Assembly (NCBI GenBank): GCA_018398815.1
Contig: CM031607.1
Span: 82,365,698 to 82,429,697 of the forward strand
Direction: 5' to 3'
From: Conus ventricosus
Taxonomy: Eukaryota > Mollusca > Gastropoda > Neogastropoda > Conidae
DNA: 64,000 nt
The position numbers were made by a program, and so were the translations under genes. This document shows positions 23,544 through 36,662 of the stretch, one piece after another; the first letter of the stretch is position 1; each line of letters opens with the position of its first letter. The notes under the pieces are model-generated. The model was not told where the DNA came from and did not search any database. It saw only the letters and a program-made list of their open reading frames with translations.

Positions 23544-23798
23544 CCCTTAATTTTTATGTCCTTGAGAGAATGTAAATATGTTTGTTCACGATCACCAAAT
23601 CTTATCTAGCACGCAAGCCCCCGTTTTAATGTGCTGATTACGTCAATATTTAGAGGTTTTGTGGTGTTAATTTTTTTTGTAAAACAGGTGTTAAATTTGG
23701 CCAAAACTGACATGAGATGGACGTGACTTGGATGTGAAAAGGGGATTTTTCGTGCAAAATAAGATGGGTGAGCTTGAACGAACATATTTACATTCTCT
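23544..23798 (-). repeat. Polinton A right terminal inverted repeat
   Basis: Inverted copy of 8590-8844, ending ...CATTTACATTCTCT-type sequence and followed by the duplication CGTTG (23799-23803). Confidence 0.92.
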
Positions 23799-24548
23799 CG
23801 TTGCTTCGTTGATTTAAAAAAAAAAGAAAGTTTGATTCAGTATTCTGGGAAGTTGATGTGACCCGTTCTGTGGAAAAATGGTATTAAAGGCAAACTTTTT
23901 ACATGTGTAAGAAATATGGATAATGACGTGAAGGTGCGAATTAGATCAGGAGCAAAACTGTCAGATGTTGTGATTTGTATGGGTGAAGCGGGAGTGGGGT
24001 AAAACTAGGGGATGTTTGTAGTCCTGTTCTGTTTTCACTGTTTATCAATGACCTTGCGTTGGAAATTATTGGGAATTGTCGTCATAGTGTGGCTTTTGAT
24101 CTGATTGAATAATTCACATTGCTATTTGCTGATGATAGCATTCTACTTTTATAACTATAGCTGAATTGCAAAGACAGTTAAATAGTTTACATTCGTCTGC
24201 TTCTAGATTGGAGCTGGCAGCGAATATGGCCAAAACTAATATTATTGTTTGTTTTTTGTAAAGGTGGCTCTTCAGCACAGAATGAGAAATGGTATTATGG
24301 TAATGGGAAAATAGAAGTTGTCAACGCATAAACATATCTGGACATTTATTTTTCAAGCAGGCTTAGTGTTGAGCGTGCATGTCAAGATACGGGTAGTAGA
24401 GCTAAAATTCAAAGCAGCGATAGCTATTCTGCGTGTATTGTTTAGACTTGAGGGTGGCTCTTTTACTCCTTATAGAGAACTGTTTGATTCTCAGGTTAAG
24501 CCAATAATGAAATATGGAGCAATCTGCTCAGCAGGGCAGCGTGTGAGT
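23799..24548 (+). pseudogene. LINE fragment 3: RT core of the host LINE
   Basis: Continues the RT interrupted at 8589. It shows a VDF-K-FDSV block (catalytic Asp region), a SPVLFSLFINDL-type block near 24020, FADD at 24125-24136 and the thumb region (YTYLDIYFSSRL near 24330). Frames change several times. It stops at Gypsy2 pol near 24549 with no visible LINE 3' end. Confidence 0.8.
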
Positions 24549-27337
24549 CAATGGGACTAGTCAAGAGACTGAATGAAGTCAAAGATGAAGATGTCTACGG
24601 TAGCACAGGACTACTGAAAACACCACCTGTCAAACTTGTGCTTCAAGACGGTGCCAAGCCCTACTGTGTTACTACCGCTCGACGTATTCCCTTCCTATCC
24701 GTGATAAGGTGAAGCAGGAACTTGACAGGATGGAGAAGAATGGCATCATAGAGAAAGTGACAACGCCTACAGACTGGTGCGCACCTGTTGTGCCAGTTAA
24801 AAAGAAGAACGGCAACATCAGAATGTGCATCGATTTCAAGAAATTGAACAAGAGTGTGAAAAGACCACACCTCATGGTACCCAACTTAGAGGACATTGCA
24901 CCCAAGCTGGCGGGTTCCAAGATATTCACGACGTTGGATGTTTCTGGAGGTTATCATCAAGTACCTCTGGACAAAGGAAGCAAGTTGCTTACCACCTTCA
25001 TTACACCCTTTGGACGTTTTTGCATGTGCAGACTAGCCATGGGTATCAACGTCGGCACTGATGAGTTTCAGCGGAAAATGGAAGAAACGCTGGGACATCT
25101 GGAAGGATGTGAGATCATCATCGACGACATCCTTGTGCATGGGACTACCATGGAAGAACATGATGAACGATTATCCCGCGTCATGAACGCCATCAAGAAC
25201 TCAGGGCTGAAACTGAATCGAGACAAATGTCACTTCAGACAGCAGAAGGTGACATTCTTTGGGCATGTCATCAGTGAGCAAGGCATTCAACCTGATCCAC
25301 AGAAAGTTGAAGCAGTGACCAAGCTGAGTGCTCCCAAGAATATTGGTGAACTGCGACGTGTGCTGGGTATGATCAACTACCTGGGACGCTTCACACAGGG
25401 TTTGTCTACCATACTCAAGCCAATGACAGATCTGCTGCAGAAAAATACACACTGGTATTGGGGATCACATCAGGAAGAGGCCTTCAAGACGGTGAAAGAG
25501 AAACTCACAAAGCTTCCACTTCTTTCATTCTACAGAACGGATCGATCGACTACCGTAAGCGCCGATGCCAGCAGCTATGGGCTAGGGGCGGTACTCCTCC
25601 AGATGGATGAAAAGGGACAGCAACAACCAATCGCCTTTGCATCACGGACTCTAACAACCGCAGAGCAGAGATATGGACAGATTGAAAAAGAGTGTTTGGC
25701 CAGCGTCTGGGCATGTGAACGGTTCGAGAGATACCTCGTGGGACTAGAATCATTCGACCTGCTAACCGACCATAAGCCACTTGTCCCTCTCTTGCAAACC
25801 AAAGATCTCGACCAGTGTCCTCCACGATGTCAACGTATGCTCATACGTATGATGCGGTTCAATGCCAACGTGCGTCATGTACCAGGGAAAGAACTCGTCA
25901 TAGCTGATACTCTGTCACGCAGCCCTCTTCAGCATGACGAGAAAGATGATACGGATGCCGCAGAAATAGAAGCCTTTGTCAACCTTCTGGAGTCATCAAG
26001 AACCATCACCGACAGCAGATTGCAGGCGTTACATGAGGCATCAATGAGAGATGCAGATCTACAGACTGCTGTGACCTACACTAAGGAGGGATGGCCCGAC
26101 CATGTTTCAGCAAAGCTTAGTGGCTACAAGGCTGTACAGTCTGACCTATCAGTGTCAGATGGACTACTGTGTACCAGGACAGAGTTGTTGTGCCAGAAAG
26201 TCAAAGGAAAGAAATTCTCCGGAAATTACATGAGAGTCACCAAGGACTGACAAAATGCAGAGAAAATGCCAGACAAACTGTATGGTGGCCAGCATCAGTC
26301 GTGACCTGAGCCGTATTGTTGAGACCTGTCAGGCTTGCCAGGAGAATCGACCCGCACAACGTCTGAACCATTGAAACCTACTGAACTTCCTCTCAGACCA
26401 TGGGAGAAGCTGGAGCTGATATTTTCAAGTTCAAGGACAAAGACTTTCTCGTCATTGTTGACTATTACTCCCGCTGGATCGAAGTGAGGCATTTGTCATC
26501 AATGAAGAGTGCCACACTAATCACCAAGTTCAAGCAGGTGTTCTCCGACCATGGATCCCGGAGGAGCTCGTGTCAGATAATGGTCCACAGTTTGCGTCTC
26601 ATGAATTTCTTCAGTTTGCCCAAGACTACGGTTTCAGACATCACACTAGCAGTCCGTACTTCCCTCAAGCAAATGGAGAAGCTGAGCGAGCCGTGCAGAC
26701 AGTGAAGAAGATGATGCAGCAAACTGACCCTGACATTGCCATGCTGAACTACCGAGTGACACCCCACTCTGCCACTGGAATCAGTCCATCTGTCGCTTTG
26801 ATGGGACGACAGCTACGTACCAAGGTTCCAGTGATGCCACACAACTTAAAGCCTGTTGGGGTGAACGACAGAGAAGTCCGTGACCGTGACACCGCCGCAA
26901 AACAGCAACACAAGGAACACTTTGACCGACGTCATGGTGCACAACCACTGCCAAAGCTACACCCAGGCACTTCTGTCGCAATCAAGACCGACGGTGAGAA
27001 GAAATGGACCACCAAGGGCAAAGTCATTGGTCCAGCCGACAACAGCGGACGTTCATACAGGATCAACGCTCCGCAGGGTGAAGTGCGACGCAACAGAAAG
27101 CACATTCACAAAGTTGTACAGTCTCAATCCGAGTCTGATCATGAAGACGTCTTTATACCTGATGAGCTGGAGCCGAGACCTGGAACATCAAGGCAAGGTG
27201 ATCCATGGCCTGCAGCTCTACCCCTCACTCCATCTGCGACTGCGAGTCCAGCCTCAAGTCCACCTTCAACACCAGTCCTGAGACGAAGTGGAAGAAACAA
27301 GAAGAAACCGGTCCGCTTCGATGATGAAGAATTTTAA
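24549..27337 (+). pseudogene. Gypsy2: Ty3/gypsy pol (RT - RNase H - integrase), 5' truncated
   Basis: A pre-RT segment (24553-24690) leads, after an indel, into an open frame to 26250. RT contains FTTLDVSGGYHQVPLD and IIIDDILVHG (DD at 25123-25128). RNase H shows SADASSYGLGAVLL (about 25558), EKECLASVWA and LTDHKPL. Frames then change near 26215-26400 and again near 26560. The integrase core has the first Asp in DIFKFKDKDFLVIVDYYSRW (about 26415), SDNGPQFA (26573) and PYFPQANGEAERAV with the Glu. The tail ends in an SGRNKKKPVRFDD-type basic motif at 27337. No gag, in-line protease or LTRs are visible. It differs from Gypsy1 in its integrase. Confidence 0.92.
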
Positions 27338-27429
27338 TGATGGAAAGAATGGAAAAGCATGAGTAAATGCATTAAAAAAAAAAAAAAAATAAGTAACTGA
27401 ATTTGAAAGGGTATGAATGGATGATGAAT

Positions 27430-27517
27430 AAAGTTCAGGTTGATGAAGTAGTTTCCTGTAGTCAGTCTCCTTCATGACAGTGACATCAGCTCCTGTATCT
27501 ATTTTGAAGACTGTCAT
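27430..27517 (-). pseudogene. Gypsy-type aspartic protease fragment in opposite orientation
   Basis: The minus strand encodes FKIDTGADVTVMKETDYRKL, the flap-to-active-site region of a gypsy protease with catalytic DTGA. It is only about 30 codons. In an intact element this precedes RT on the same strand; here it lies 93 bp behind the end of Gypsy2 pol and points the other way. It may be the missing 5' part of Gypsy2 after an inversion, or a second fragment. Confidence 0.75.
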
Positions 27518-27552
27518 GTGGTAAATTTGGAGATTTGAAAAAAGTTTAATTA

Positions 27553-27562
27553 TTTAGAGAGA

Positions 27563-27656
<94 letters not shown>
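27553..27656. repeat. (GA)n microsatellite
   Basis: About 100 bp of GA dinucleotides. Confidence 0.97.
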
Positions 27657-28250
<594 letters not shown>

Positions 28251-28307
28251 GTTGGGGTCGGGGGCGCATGTGCCTAGTGTTTACCATGGGAAGCACGATG
28301 TGACAAC

Positions 28308-30343
28308 ATGCCTCACTGCCTTCATGGTGCGGATGAACCACTGTGTTACAGTGATTGGGGCTCGCATCCTGAAAACCCAGATGATGCTCTCATTGTTTTT
28401 CTGTGGTCTAATTATAAAAAGAAACACAGACTGACAGCTAGACCTGCTAGTCGTTATATGAATGTTGATGATGAGTCATGCCCACCCAGCCATTTCAAAT
28501 GTCAAAACACAGATCCATTTGTTTGTCTGCCTGTCTTCCTGCGATGCAATGACGTGGCAGATTGCCAGGGACACGAAGATGAGAAGAGCTGTGAAGATTC
28601 CACCTGCCCTGGCTACTATCGCTGTAGAGATTCCAAGATTTGTGTACATGCTTCATACATGTGTGATGGAATATATGGACAATGCCCACAAAATGACGAT
28701 GAATGGGCATGCGATGATAATTGTCCACATGGATGCACATGTTACGGATATGCGTTTTTCTGCAACCAGTCTTTTGCTGCTGAAAAGCATTCCTATCTTC
28801 GCTACTTGCATGCAGACGGAAGTAATATGACGCTTGAGGCTTTACAGCATAACATGATGCTCATTCATCTGAGCCTAGCCCGCTGTTCCCTGTATAATCT
28901 CACAATGCCCCGACTTCCTAACCTGCGTGACCTTTGTTTGAGTGATAACGTTATCACTAATCTTTCTTCTCACATGTTCAAGGAAATTAGAAACCTCCGT
29001 GTGTTGGTCCTGGCCAGAAACCCATTGGATCTGCAAATCAGTCTTCCAACAATCACTACTCTTAAAAGTCTTGAGAAGCTGGATTTGTCTTTTGTTTATA
29101 TCCCAGCACTGGATCCAAGTCATTTTCAGGAGCTGACTCACCTCGATATCTTGAATCTGTCCCACACACAATTAACTCACGTACAAAACGTTGGATTTCA
29201 TTCAATGAAGTCTTTGAAATATGTAGATCTGAGACATTGCCCTTTAACCGAATTTCCTCACCGTTTATTCCACAATCTTGACCAACTGCTTGAAGTGAAA
29301 GCCAGCAATTTCAAGATGTGCTGTCCAAGCCTTTTGCCTGAAGGCTTCAATCCTGTTGGTTGTGAGGCTCCTTCAGACCAGCTTTCGTCCTGTGACGACT
29401 TGTTACCAAGTGATCTGTACCGGACAGGCCTGGCTGTTCTGGCGGCGTTCTCTCTGCTGGGGAATTCTATCAGTCTGTTATTCCGTACTGTTGTTGATAA
29501 GTCGGCCACGTCATTTGGTTTTGGTGTTTTTGTAATACACTTGTGTTTTTCTGATTTCCTGATGGGGTGTATTTGATGGTGATTGGGGTGGCGGATTCTG
29601 TATACCAGGGTAATTACCTTTTGAATGATTTATCATGGAAAGGCAGTCATGTCTGCAAGGTGGCTGGATTTTTATCACTGATGTCCTCAGAAGTGTCAGC
29701 ACTTCTGGTCAGTGTGATCACAGTGGATCGATTCCTGGTGCTGCGGTTTCCTTTCAGCAGTGTTCACTTTGCTCCCAGATCAGCTCACGTGTCCAGCCTG
29801 CTCCTGTGGTGGACCGGTGTCTGTCTCGGTGCTGTCCCTTTGCTGCCAGCTACCTCCCACTGGCACTTCTACGGCCAGACAGGGATGTGCATTCCGCTCC
29901 CCATCACCAGCACTGAGTTTGCTGGCCATGACTATTCCTTTGGTGTGTTTATTTGCCTCAACTTTATCCTTTTTCGTTTCATTGCAACAGGTCAAGGTTT
30001 CATCTACTGGTCAGTGAGGTCCAACACGATGAGAAACAGAGGCACTGCTAGTGAATCCAAAAACATTACTATCGCCCGTCGACTGATCACTGTGGTAGTG
30101 TCCGACTTCCTCTGCTGGTTCCCCATTGGGGTTCTGGGATTGATGGCAGACAGGGGATTTCGGGTGTCAAATGACGTCAACGTGGCTATTGCTATTTTTG
30201 TCCTTCCACTCAACTCTGCCCTCAACCCTTTCCTGTACACTGTCAACGTCATTCGGGAACGCAGAAGAATCAAGCACGAGAAACGTTTGATAGATGTATT
30301 GTCCAATATATTGTACGCAGAAACAGCTATGGAGCATGTGTAA
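28308..30343 (+). CDS. LDLa- and LRR-containing GPCR (GRL101/relaxin-receptor-like), one frameshift
   Basis: This is a plasma-membrane receptor with a large ectodomain. Two LDL-receptor class A repeats (about residues 58-96 and 98-138, six Cys each, DE-rich ends) precede a Cys cap and about seven leucine-rich repeats (about 165-350). A CC-containing hinge and the first helices follow. A single missing base in a G run near 29568 breaks TM2. The second frame (29567-30343) continues through TM2-TM7: HVCK before TM3, DRF in place of DRY, and NPFLY as NPxxY. The layout matches snail GRL101 and insect/vertebrate LGR type C receptors. Ligand unknown. No introns occur from LDLa to stop. No signal peptide is visible, so an upstream exon is probably missing or lost in the GT tract. 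The first 50 residues may not be coding. Confidence 0.88.
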
Positions 30344-30436
30344 AAAAACTGAACTACAGATGGTAATAAGGGATTTTTCTTGATAGTTTCATGCCTGTTT
30401 ACTGCGCGGATGTTTGTATTTCAAAATTCATAAAGT

Positions 30437-30631
<195 letters not shown>

Positions 30632-30661
30632 TTAACATATGCAGTTGAGATATACCTCAAT

Positions 30662-30853
<192 letters not shown>

Positions 30854-30869
30854 ACATGCCAGAAAACTT

Positions 30870-33130
30870 TTTTTCTCTTTTTATTAAAAATATTTCAAAA
30901 GATTTGGAAAGATGGTCTTATGCCAGTTATTTGGAAACAGTCAATAGCAATCCCAATTATAAAGCAAGGAAAGCCTGTCATAAACATGGACAGTTATCGA
31001 CCTGTCGCTCTGACTTATGCTGCAAAACTTATGGAAAATTGTACTTAATAGACTTATCTATTTTTGTAACAAAAATCATATAATACCTACTAATCAAGCA
31101 GCCTTTATAAAGGGAAGATCTTCCACTGATCATATCGTAAAGTTAACAACTCAAATCAGTTATCAGTTTGCCAGACGGAAGAGTGTTCTGGCTACATTCT
31201 TTGATATTTAAAAAAGCCTTTGATAGTGAATGGCATGCTAGATTGTTATATAAATTATAGGCGATTGGGATTTCAGGTAATTTTACAGTTATAATAAAGA
31301 ATGTCTAACACAAAGAAGTTTACAGGTCAGAGTACAAAACACATATTCCAGTTTAAAACCATTGGATATGGGTATTCCTCAAGGTTCTGTAATAGCTGCA
31401 ATGCTATTTAATATTTTGCTGTATGATCTTCCAAAACATGTAACTAAAAATGCTACAGTTGTACAATATGCCGATGATCTGTGTATGTGGATAAATACTT
31501 GTATGAGAAAAAACACACCCAAAAGAGCAATAAACTACCGCAGAAAGCTTATCAGGCAGAGCTTGATAACCTTAGCAAATCCGTGTTTATAAATGGTCTA
31601 AGGCTTTCCCATGAACAGATTCATATGGTTTTATTCAACAATGGGGATGATCCCTCTGATTTACCATCTTTTAAGCTGGATGGGATAACACTTGCGTACG
31701 TACACTTAATTAAATTCTTTGGTGTCCACTTCACATCGAAACTCATATGGAATATCCATATTGATTTCCTTTCAAATAAGGCAAGAAAAAACTTTAAATA
31801 TTCTGAAATTTTGAGCAAGCAAAGCTGGTGCCAAGATGGAAAAACATTAAGCTCTTGGCTTTGGCATTAATTCGTTCTAAATTATCATACGCCCAAGATG
31901 CTTTCTTTAGCGCACCTAAATATTTGTTACAAAAACTACAAAGTGTAGATAGCAAAGCCTTCAAATTACGCCTAGGAGTTCGGTATATGCCTCCACTTTG
32001 GGGACATACAAAGAAATAGAGAGACGTTTTACCGTTAAATGAATATAGGAATCTATCACTTGCAAATATTTCATCAAATGTACAACCATGGAAGGTGTGA
32101 ATGAAACGGAAATATCTATAAATCCAGAAAGTGATTATCCAAAAAGAGCAAAAAATATTGCCTCTCTGTGCACTATCAGTTCATACACTGCTGATTTGCT
32201 TAAGAAAAGTAATATAGATGTCAAGTATTTGCCAAAAACGTCTCTTATAGATCCCATTCCAACTTTGGAAAGAAAGAGGGCGAAGTTTGATTTTGATTAC
32301 ACTGATACAAAGAAAGCAAATTAGCCTTACATCTTGTCATATTTAACGAAGATGGAAATGCAAGATAGATATTCCAACCATCTTAAGGTGTACACAGACG
32401 GATCTTTGACGAGTAACAAAGAGGCCGGATCAGCATTTGTTATTCCATCGCTGAAAGTAGAAAAAGCATATTTCATTGGAAAGTATCGCTCCATATTCGT
32501 AGTTGACATGATAGCGATACTTATGGCGTTGACATTTCTAATTGATTTACCACAGTCAATTTTTCAAGTGTTGTTTTGGTGTAGATTCACTGTCAGTGTT
32601 ACAATCGATTATGTTTTTTAAAATTCAAATTCAGATAACTTTATTTTGAAGGAAATTCAACATTTAATCCACGTCTTGATATGTAAAGGAACAGATATAA
32701 CTTTCTTCTGGTTCCTTAACACTGTGGAATTTCGGGCAATGAACTTGCTGACAGATGTGCAAAAAAGGCGCTCAAAATGGAACGAGGTACAAACTATTTC
32801 CATACCGTTCACTTTGAAAGAGAATGAACAAATTTTGAACAAGCAGCTTGGGAATATTTTAGAAATGGGCAGAACAGAGCTGTTACTCATGTCCAGACAC
32901 AAAACAATCCTCTTTTTAGTATTGATCATTTCAAAAGCAACCAAAATCTGCACATTTATGATATGCATCAATACAGAAACTTCGTTTCAAATATTTCATC
33001 GATTGAAACTGGATGCTTTTAGAACTAAATATAGCTCTGCAACAAAACGCATATGCGGGAAAACAAAATTGACAAGAGATCATGTTTTGTTTCGAATGTG
33101 TGCCTCTCAGGCTTTTCTGCCACATTAATC
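30870..33130 (+). pseudogene. LINE with RNase H, copy 1 (I/R1-type organisation), 5' truncated
   Basis: Fragments in all plus frames give RT (IKQGKP, SYRPVAL, NRLIYFCNK, NQAAFIKGRSSTDHIVKL, the LATFFDI-K-AFD block, MGIPQGSVIAAMLFNILLYD, QYADD near 31466), a thumb (FFGVHFTSKLIW) and then an RNase H domain starting KVYTDGSLT near 32388. A Cys-containing tail follows (CGKTKLTRDHVLF near 33052). RNase H after RT is typical of the I group. The element starts inside RT directly after a CA repeat. The copy at 56378-59160 is the same family. Many stops; inactive. Confidence 0.85.
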
Positions 33131-33330
33131 AGGCATGTCTGTGACAGATATATTTCTGATGTTCATTTTGCTTTGAAAGTTATTTTCTGCTTGATTTATA
33201 GTCCAGTCAGGTATTTGCTTAAATCTGATATTGATAGTGTGTGTAGGTTTGTTTATTCGTTTGTCTGTCTAATTGTTTTCTGATGTTATGTACACCACCC
33301 TCCGCTCACTCCCGGCCCCACCCCGTCCCT
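33131..33330. other. LINE 3' flank or tail, unassigned
   Basis: T-rich sequence with no frame recognised; may include the LINE 3' untranslated part. Confidence 0.4.
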
Positions 33331-33352
33331 ACACACACACACACACACACAC

Positions 33353-33403
<51 letters not shown>

Positions 33404-33408
33404 ACACA

Positions 33409-33472
<64 letters not shown>

Positions 33473-33482
33473 ACACACACAC
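33331..33482. repeat. (CA)n microsatellite
   Basis: CA dinucleotides with few interruptions; with the repeat at 30662-30853 it brackets LINE copy 1. Confidence 0.97.
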
Positions 33483-34687
33483 AATTCCATACCAAAGGGA
33501 ACATTGACACAATCAGCCGTGCTTCCCTGGTGGGTCGGATCCAGCGGACGAAAAGCTTCAGACCAGTCAATATGAATGAATCGGTCTTTAAGATGGATTG
33601 CAATAGTCCAAATATCCTTCTAGGGAGGTTTTAACAAGACTGTTTCACTATTTGTTGTTGTTGTTGTTGTTCTCATTGTCTTCTTGTCAGGGAACGCTAA
33701 GCCGGACGTAACCCCCCCCCCCCCCCCCCCCCCCCCCAAAAAACAACAACCCTTTAAACAGACAACATGCCACACCAGAACTGACAACAAAACAAATTTT
33801 TATTCCCGACAAAACAGTCGTTGAGCGGAATCTTCTGTGAGTAGTAAGTCACAGTCCAAAGCTTGAAAGCACACAGTTTCTACGACCAAGGCAGCCACAA
33901 TAAATTATTTTACCCCCTTATCTAGCCACAATGTGCAGAGTTCCGTACGCCAGCAGTACAACACAAAATAGCATAATACAAGCCACCCCTTTCTTGACCA
34001 AAACCTTCCTCCCCAAAACAACAAAAATCAAACTAACATCATACTATTATACTTATTTTTCATAATAAAAGTTCACTGCGCATCCCTTCAGTCGCACCCT
34101 TTTTAATTGACATCCATCCTTCATGTATACACACCCAAACGCAATGTCTGCAGGTGTTTTATCACCAGCACCCAAAAGGAAATCAACAGAAGAGAAAAAT
34201 AGGCCACACGACGACGACGCTGACAGTCTCACGACGGCGACGGTGACCAGACGAATCTGGGTGCCGAAGACGAGGGTGACATAGATGACAGTGACACACA
34301 GGGCTTCCACATCAATGGAGTTCACCGCCAACACAACGGCGACAGCTACGACTGCCACCAACCGCAGTGACAACACACAGCGAATCGTCACCACCACGGT
34401 GGCGACGAGACACCTCAATGGGCGATTACAGAGTGAGGAGTTGGCAATACAGGGATCAGCAGTGGTGGCGACAACAGCAACGACGCCAACGGGAACGGCG
34501 ACAACAGCAACGGCGCCAGCAGCAACTGCGACATTAATGGCCATGCTGTGAAGACCCGGCCGGAAAGGGAGAAGGGGAAAAGGGATGTAGCATCGGAAGG
34601 GGGAGGACTGGACAACAGTCCGGGCACAGCAGGATGGGGAGTGTAGGTGCGGTAAACGCAGGCACCTGCCAGTCAGTCAGGGACAGG
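33483..34687. other. Intergenic: poly(C) run and GAC/GGC-rich patch
   Basis: A C run of about 25 bases at 33713-33737 and a trinucleotide-biased stretch (about 34200-34545, repeated CGAC/CGGCGAC) that makes long frames on both strands (34285-34551 and 34053-34544). Those frames are Thr/Ala and Val/Ala-rich shadows and I do not call them genes. Confidence 0.6.
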
Positions 34688-34919
34688 AGAGAATGTAAAT
34701 ATGCGGGTTCAAGACCACCCATCTTATTCTGCACCCAAAACCCCTCTTTTCACACCCAAATCACGTCCATCTCATGTCAGTTTTAGCCAAAATTAACACC
34801 TGTTTCTAAACAAAATTAACACCTCAAAACCTCTAAAAATGGGGCGTGCGTGCAAGATAAGATAGGTGATCGTGAACAAAGATATTTACATTCTCTCCAG
34901 TGACATAAAAATTAAGGGG
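34688..34919 (+). repeat. Polinton B terminal repeat unit
   Basis: Aligns with 8590-8844: outer AGAGAATGTAAATATG, inner inverted ACATTCTCT ending at 34896, then the conserved GACATAAAAATTAAGGGG. It is about 20 bp shorter in the centre than the A repeats. Confidence 0.9.
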
Positions 34920-34929
34920 TTTACAGTAC

Positions 34930-35632
34930 GCTCTTCTACTTCCAACACCATTAATAATCAGAACAAACAACTGGCTCTCAATTTTGGTTAGTTATTTTTA
35001 CATCTAGTGAGTTTATAGGCCCATTAATTAATTCTTTAAATTGACTGTTTTTTCCAACTGAGATTAATCGATAATCACAAAACCCACTGCCCTAGTTGAT
35101 GGCAAAACCTTTAGAATTGTAGACGGATAGCCATCAAACAAATTAGCTTCTGTTTTTAACTGTTGTACATGAACATACAACATTGGGTTCACGAGAAAAT
35201 CAGGTTTATTACCTTCAAATTGATAAACATCTTCTCTTGTACTAAATCTATAAGCTCTGTCACTATATACTACTGTGAAAGCCTAAGATTTAGCCAGGCC
35301 CTTAGGGAAAGTATACTCTCTCTTTCTTCTAGTGGAAAATGTATAGTAATTCTGAGGTTTGCTCGTTAATTTTTAACAATATACCAAATTCGCTAAGTAC
35401 TTCCTTTAAAGAACAAAAGTTATAGTAACCATCAGGAATTTTTACATGAGTTATTTGATTGCCTACCGCGTTACTAATATTGATCCAGTTATTTTGAGCT
35501 CCTTTCAGATATGTTAACCCACATAACTTTAAAGCCAATTTCTTTAAGAGCCATCCTACAACTCCCGCGCCAATTAACAATTGGGTACGTTAAGAACACA
35601 CGCCCGTTTTGCTTGGTTATATAGATGTACAT
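34930..35632 (-). pseudogene. Polinton protein P1 (copy B)
   Basis: The start ATG at 35632 gives MYIYITKQNGRVFLTYPI, like copy A. The frame 35329-35580 holds the VKIPDGYYNFCSLKEVLSEF block, and the NPMLYVHVQQLKTEANLFDG block lies near 35110-35190. Two or three indels break it. Divergent from P2 with 33 bp between starts. Unknown function; see copy A. Confidence 0.75.
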
Positions 35633-35665
35633 CTTTTTTTATAACTATTTAAAACTATTTAAAAA

Positions 35666-36662
35666 ATGGAACCTTTTAAATATAACGAAAGTGCTGCTTA
35701 CAATGTAGGAGCGTTTTAAAACCCCCAAATCTTTGGAATTCAGCAATCTAACCATTGCAGTAGATGAATCATACGGCTTCCAAGTCAGACTTGTAAACCC
35801 ACTAACTAAATATTTAAATCCGCCAATAAAGAGTGACAGAGTGCCATCAGCATGGTCATCCTGCCCTATGACGTTTTACCAGAAACAGTTAAATTTTGCC
35901 ATTTACTGCACAAACTACTGGTTGCGGTGTTTCATATGCAAACCATTTAAACCCCCCTAATCTTTTAGTAAGGTCAGTATATAACTTTCATGTTTATTAC
36001 CATACAGACGAATACTAACTGAACTACAACTGCCCCTTCCAAGCGACAACGCGTTTAATCCATTTAAAAGCCCAATGGACAATAATGCATATGAAAGAAA
36101 TCTGCAACGAATTTAACATTAATCCTTCAACTGACTTTAGACAAAAGTTAGACCGCAATCATGGTTAGGCACTATATTTGTGGGGTGTAAAAAGAGAATA
36201 TACTTATGACTACTGGCCTGGCCACACCTCTTTTCAACAGACAAACAAGTTCGATTAGGGTCAATTGAACAAAAACATCCTAATGCTTGGGCAACATTTA
36301 TCTTAGATGAAAGTGAAGGCTTAACAATGCCAGGAGTGCAAAGACTTAATGACTCCATAAGGACATACGTTTGGTGTCTATTAGGAGCACAAGCACAGAC
36401 CAAGTCTAGCATAGTAGATCAATCTACAGGCTTTGATGCCAGAAAACAATTTTTAGCCAATTTAGAAGATGCTATTAACTCTGCTGTTGATTTGCCTGCC
36501 AGCATACAAAGGTATCAAGACGTTCTTGCACATGCTAGGTCAAAGGTTGACTTTGTTGTAGGCCATGGATTATACATGCTACCCTCTGACCTTAGACTAC
36601 AGATTGGCATGATACAGAATTATAACAATGAAATCCTCATAGCTGGAGACGATCAAACTTAG
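35666..36662 (+). pseudogene. Polinton protein P2 (copy B)
   Basis: ATG at 35666, stop at 36660-36662, about 330 residues. The N-terminal region is open at 35733-35960 (RLVNPLTKYLNPPIKSDRV), and the C-terminal 110 residues are open at 36327-36662 (MPGVQRLNDSIRTYVWCLL, then LEDAINSAVDLP and the AGDDQT end). At least four indels lie between. Soluble, no membrane segment, no known motif. Conserved in A, B and C, so a core component of the element. Confidence 0.75.

Larger units (their letters stand above)
8590..23798 (+). mobile_element. Polinton A: 15.2-kb Polinton/Maverick-type DNA transposon, degenerate
   Basis: Outer ends are 255-bp inverted repeats starting AGAGAATGTAAATATG, flanked by the direct repeat CGTTG (8585-8589 and 23799-23803). 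The A-G start and short duplication fit Polintons, whose usual duplication is 6 bp. Gene order from the left is P1 (-), P2 (+), P3 (-), P4 (+), ATP (+), P5 (+), P7 (+), POLB (+), INT (+). The family call rests on INT, ATP and POLB together. Coding regions carry frequent indels and stops, while the two ends remain nearly identical. It sits inside the LINE fragments either side. Confidence 0.9.

Noticed and set aside
34053..34551. Overlapping 163- and 88-codon frames on both strands
   Set aside because: Both arise from a GAC/GGC-biased stretch, are Val/Ala- and Thr/Ala-rich, and show no domain or gene neighbours.
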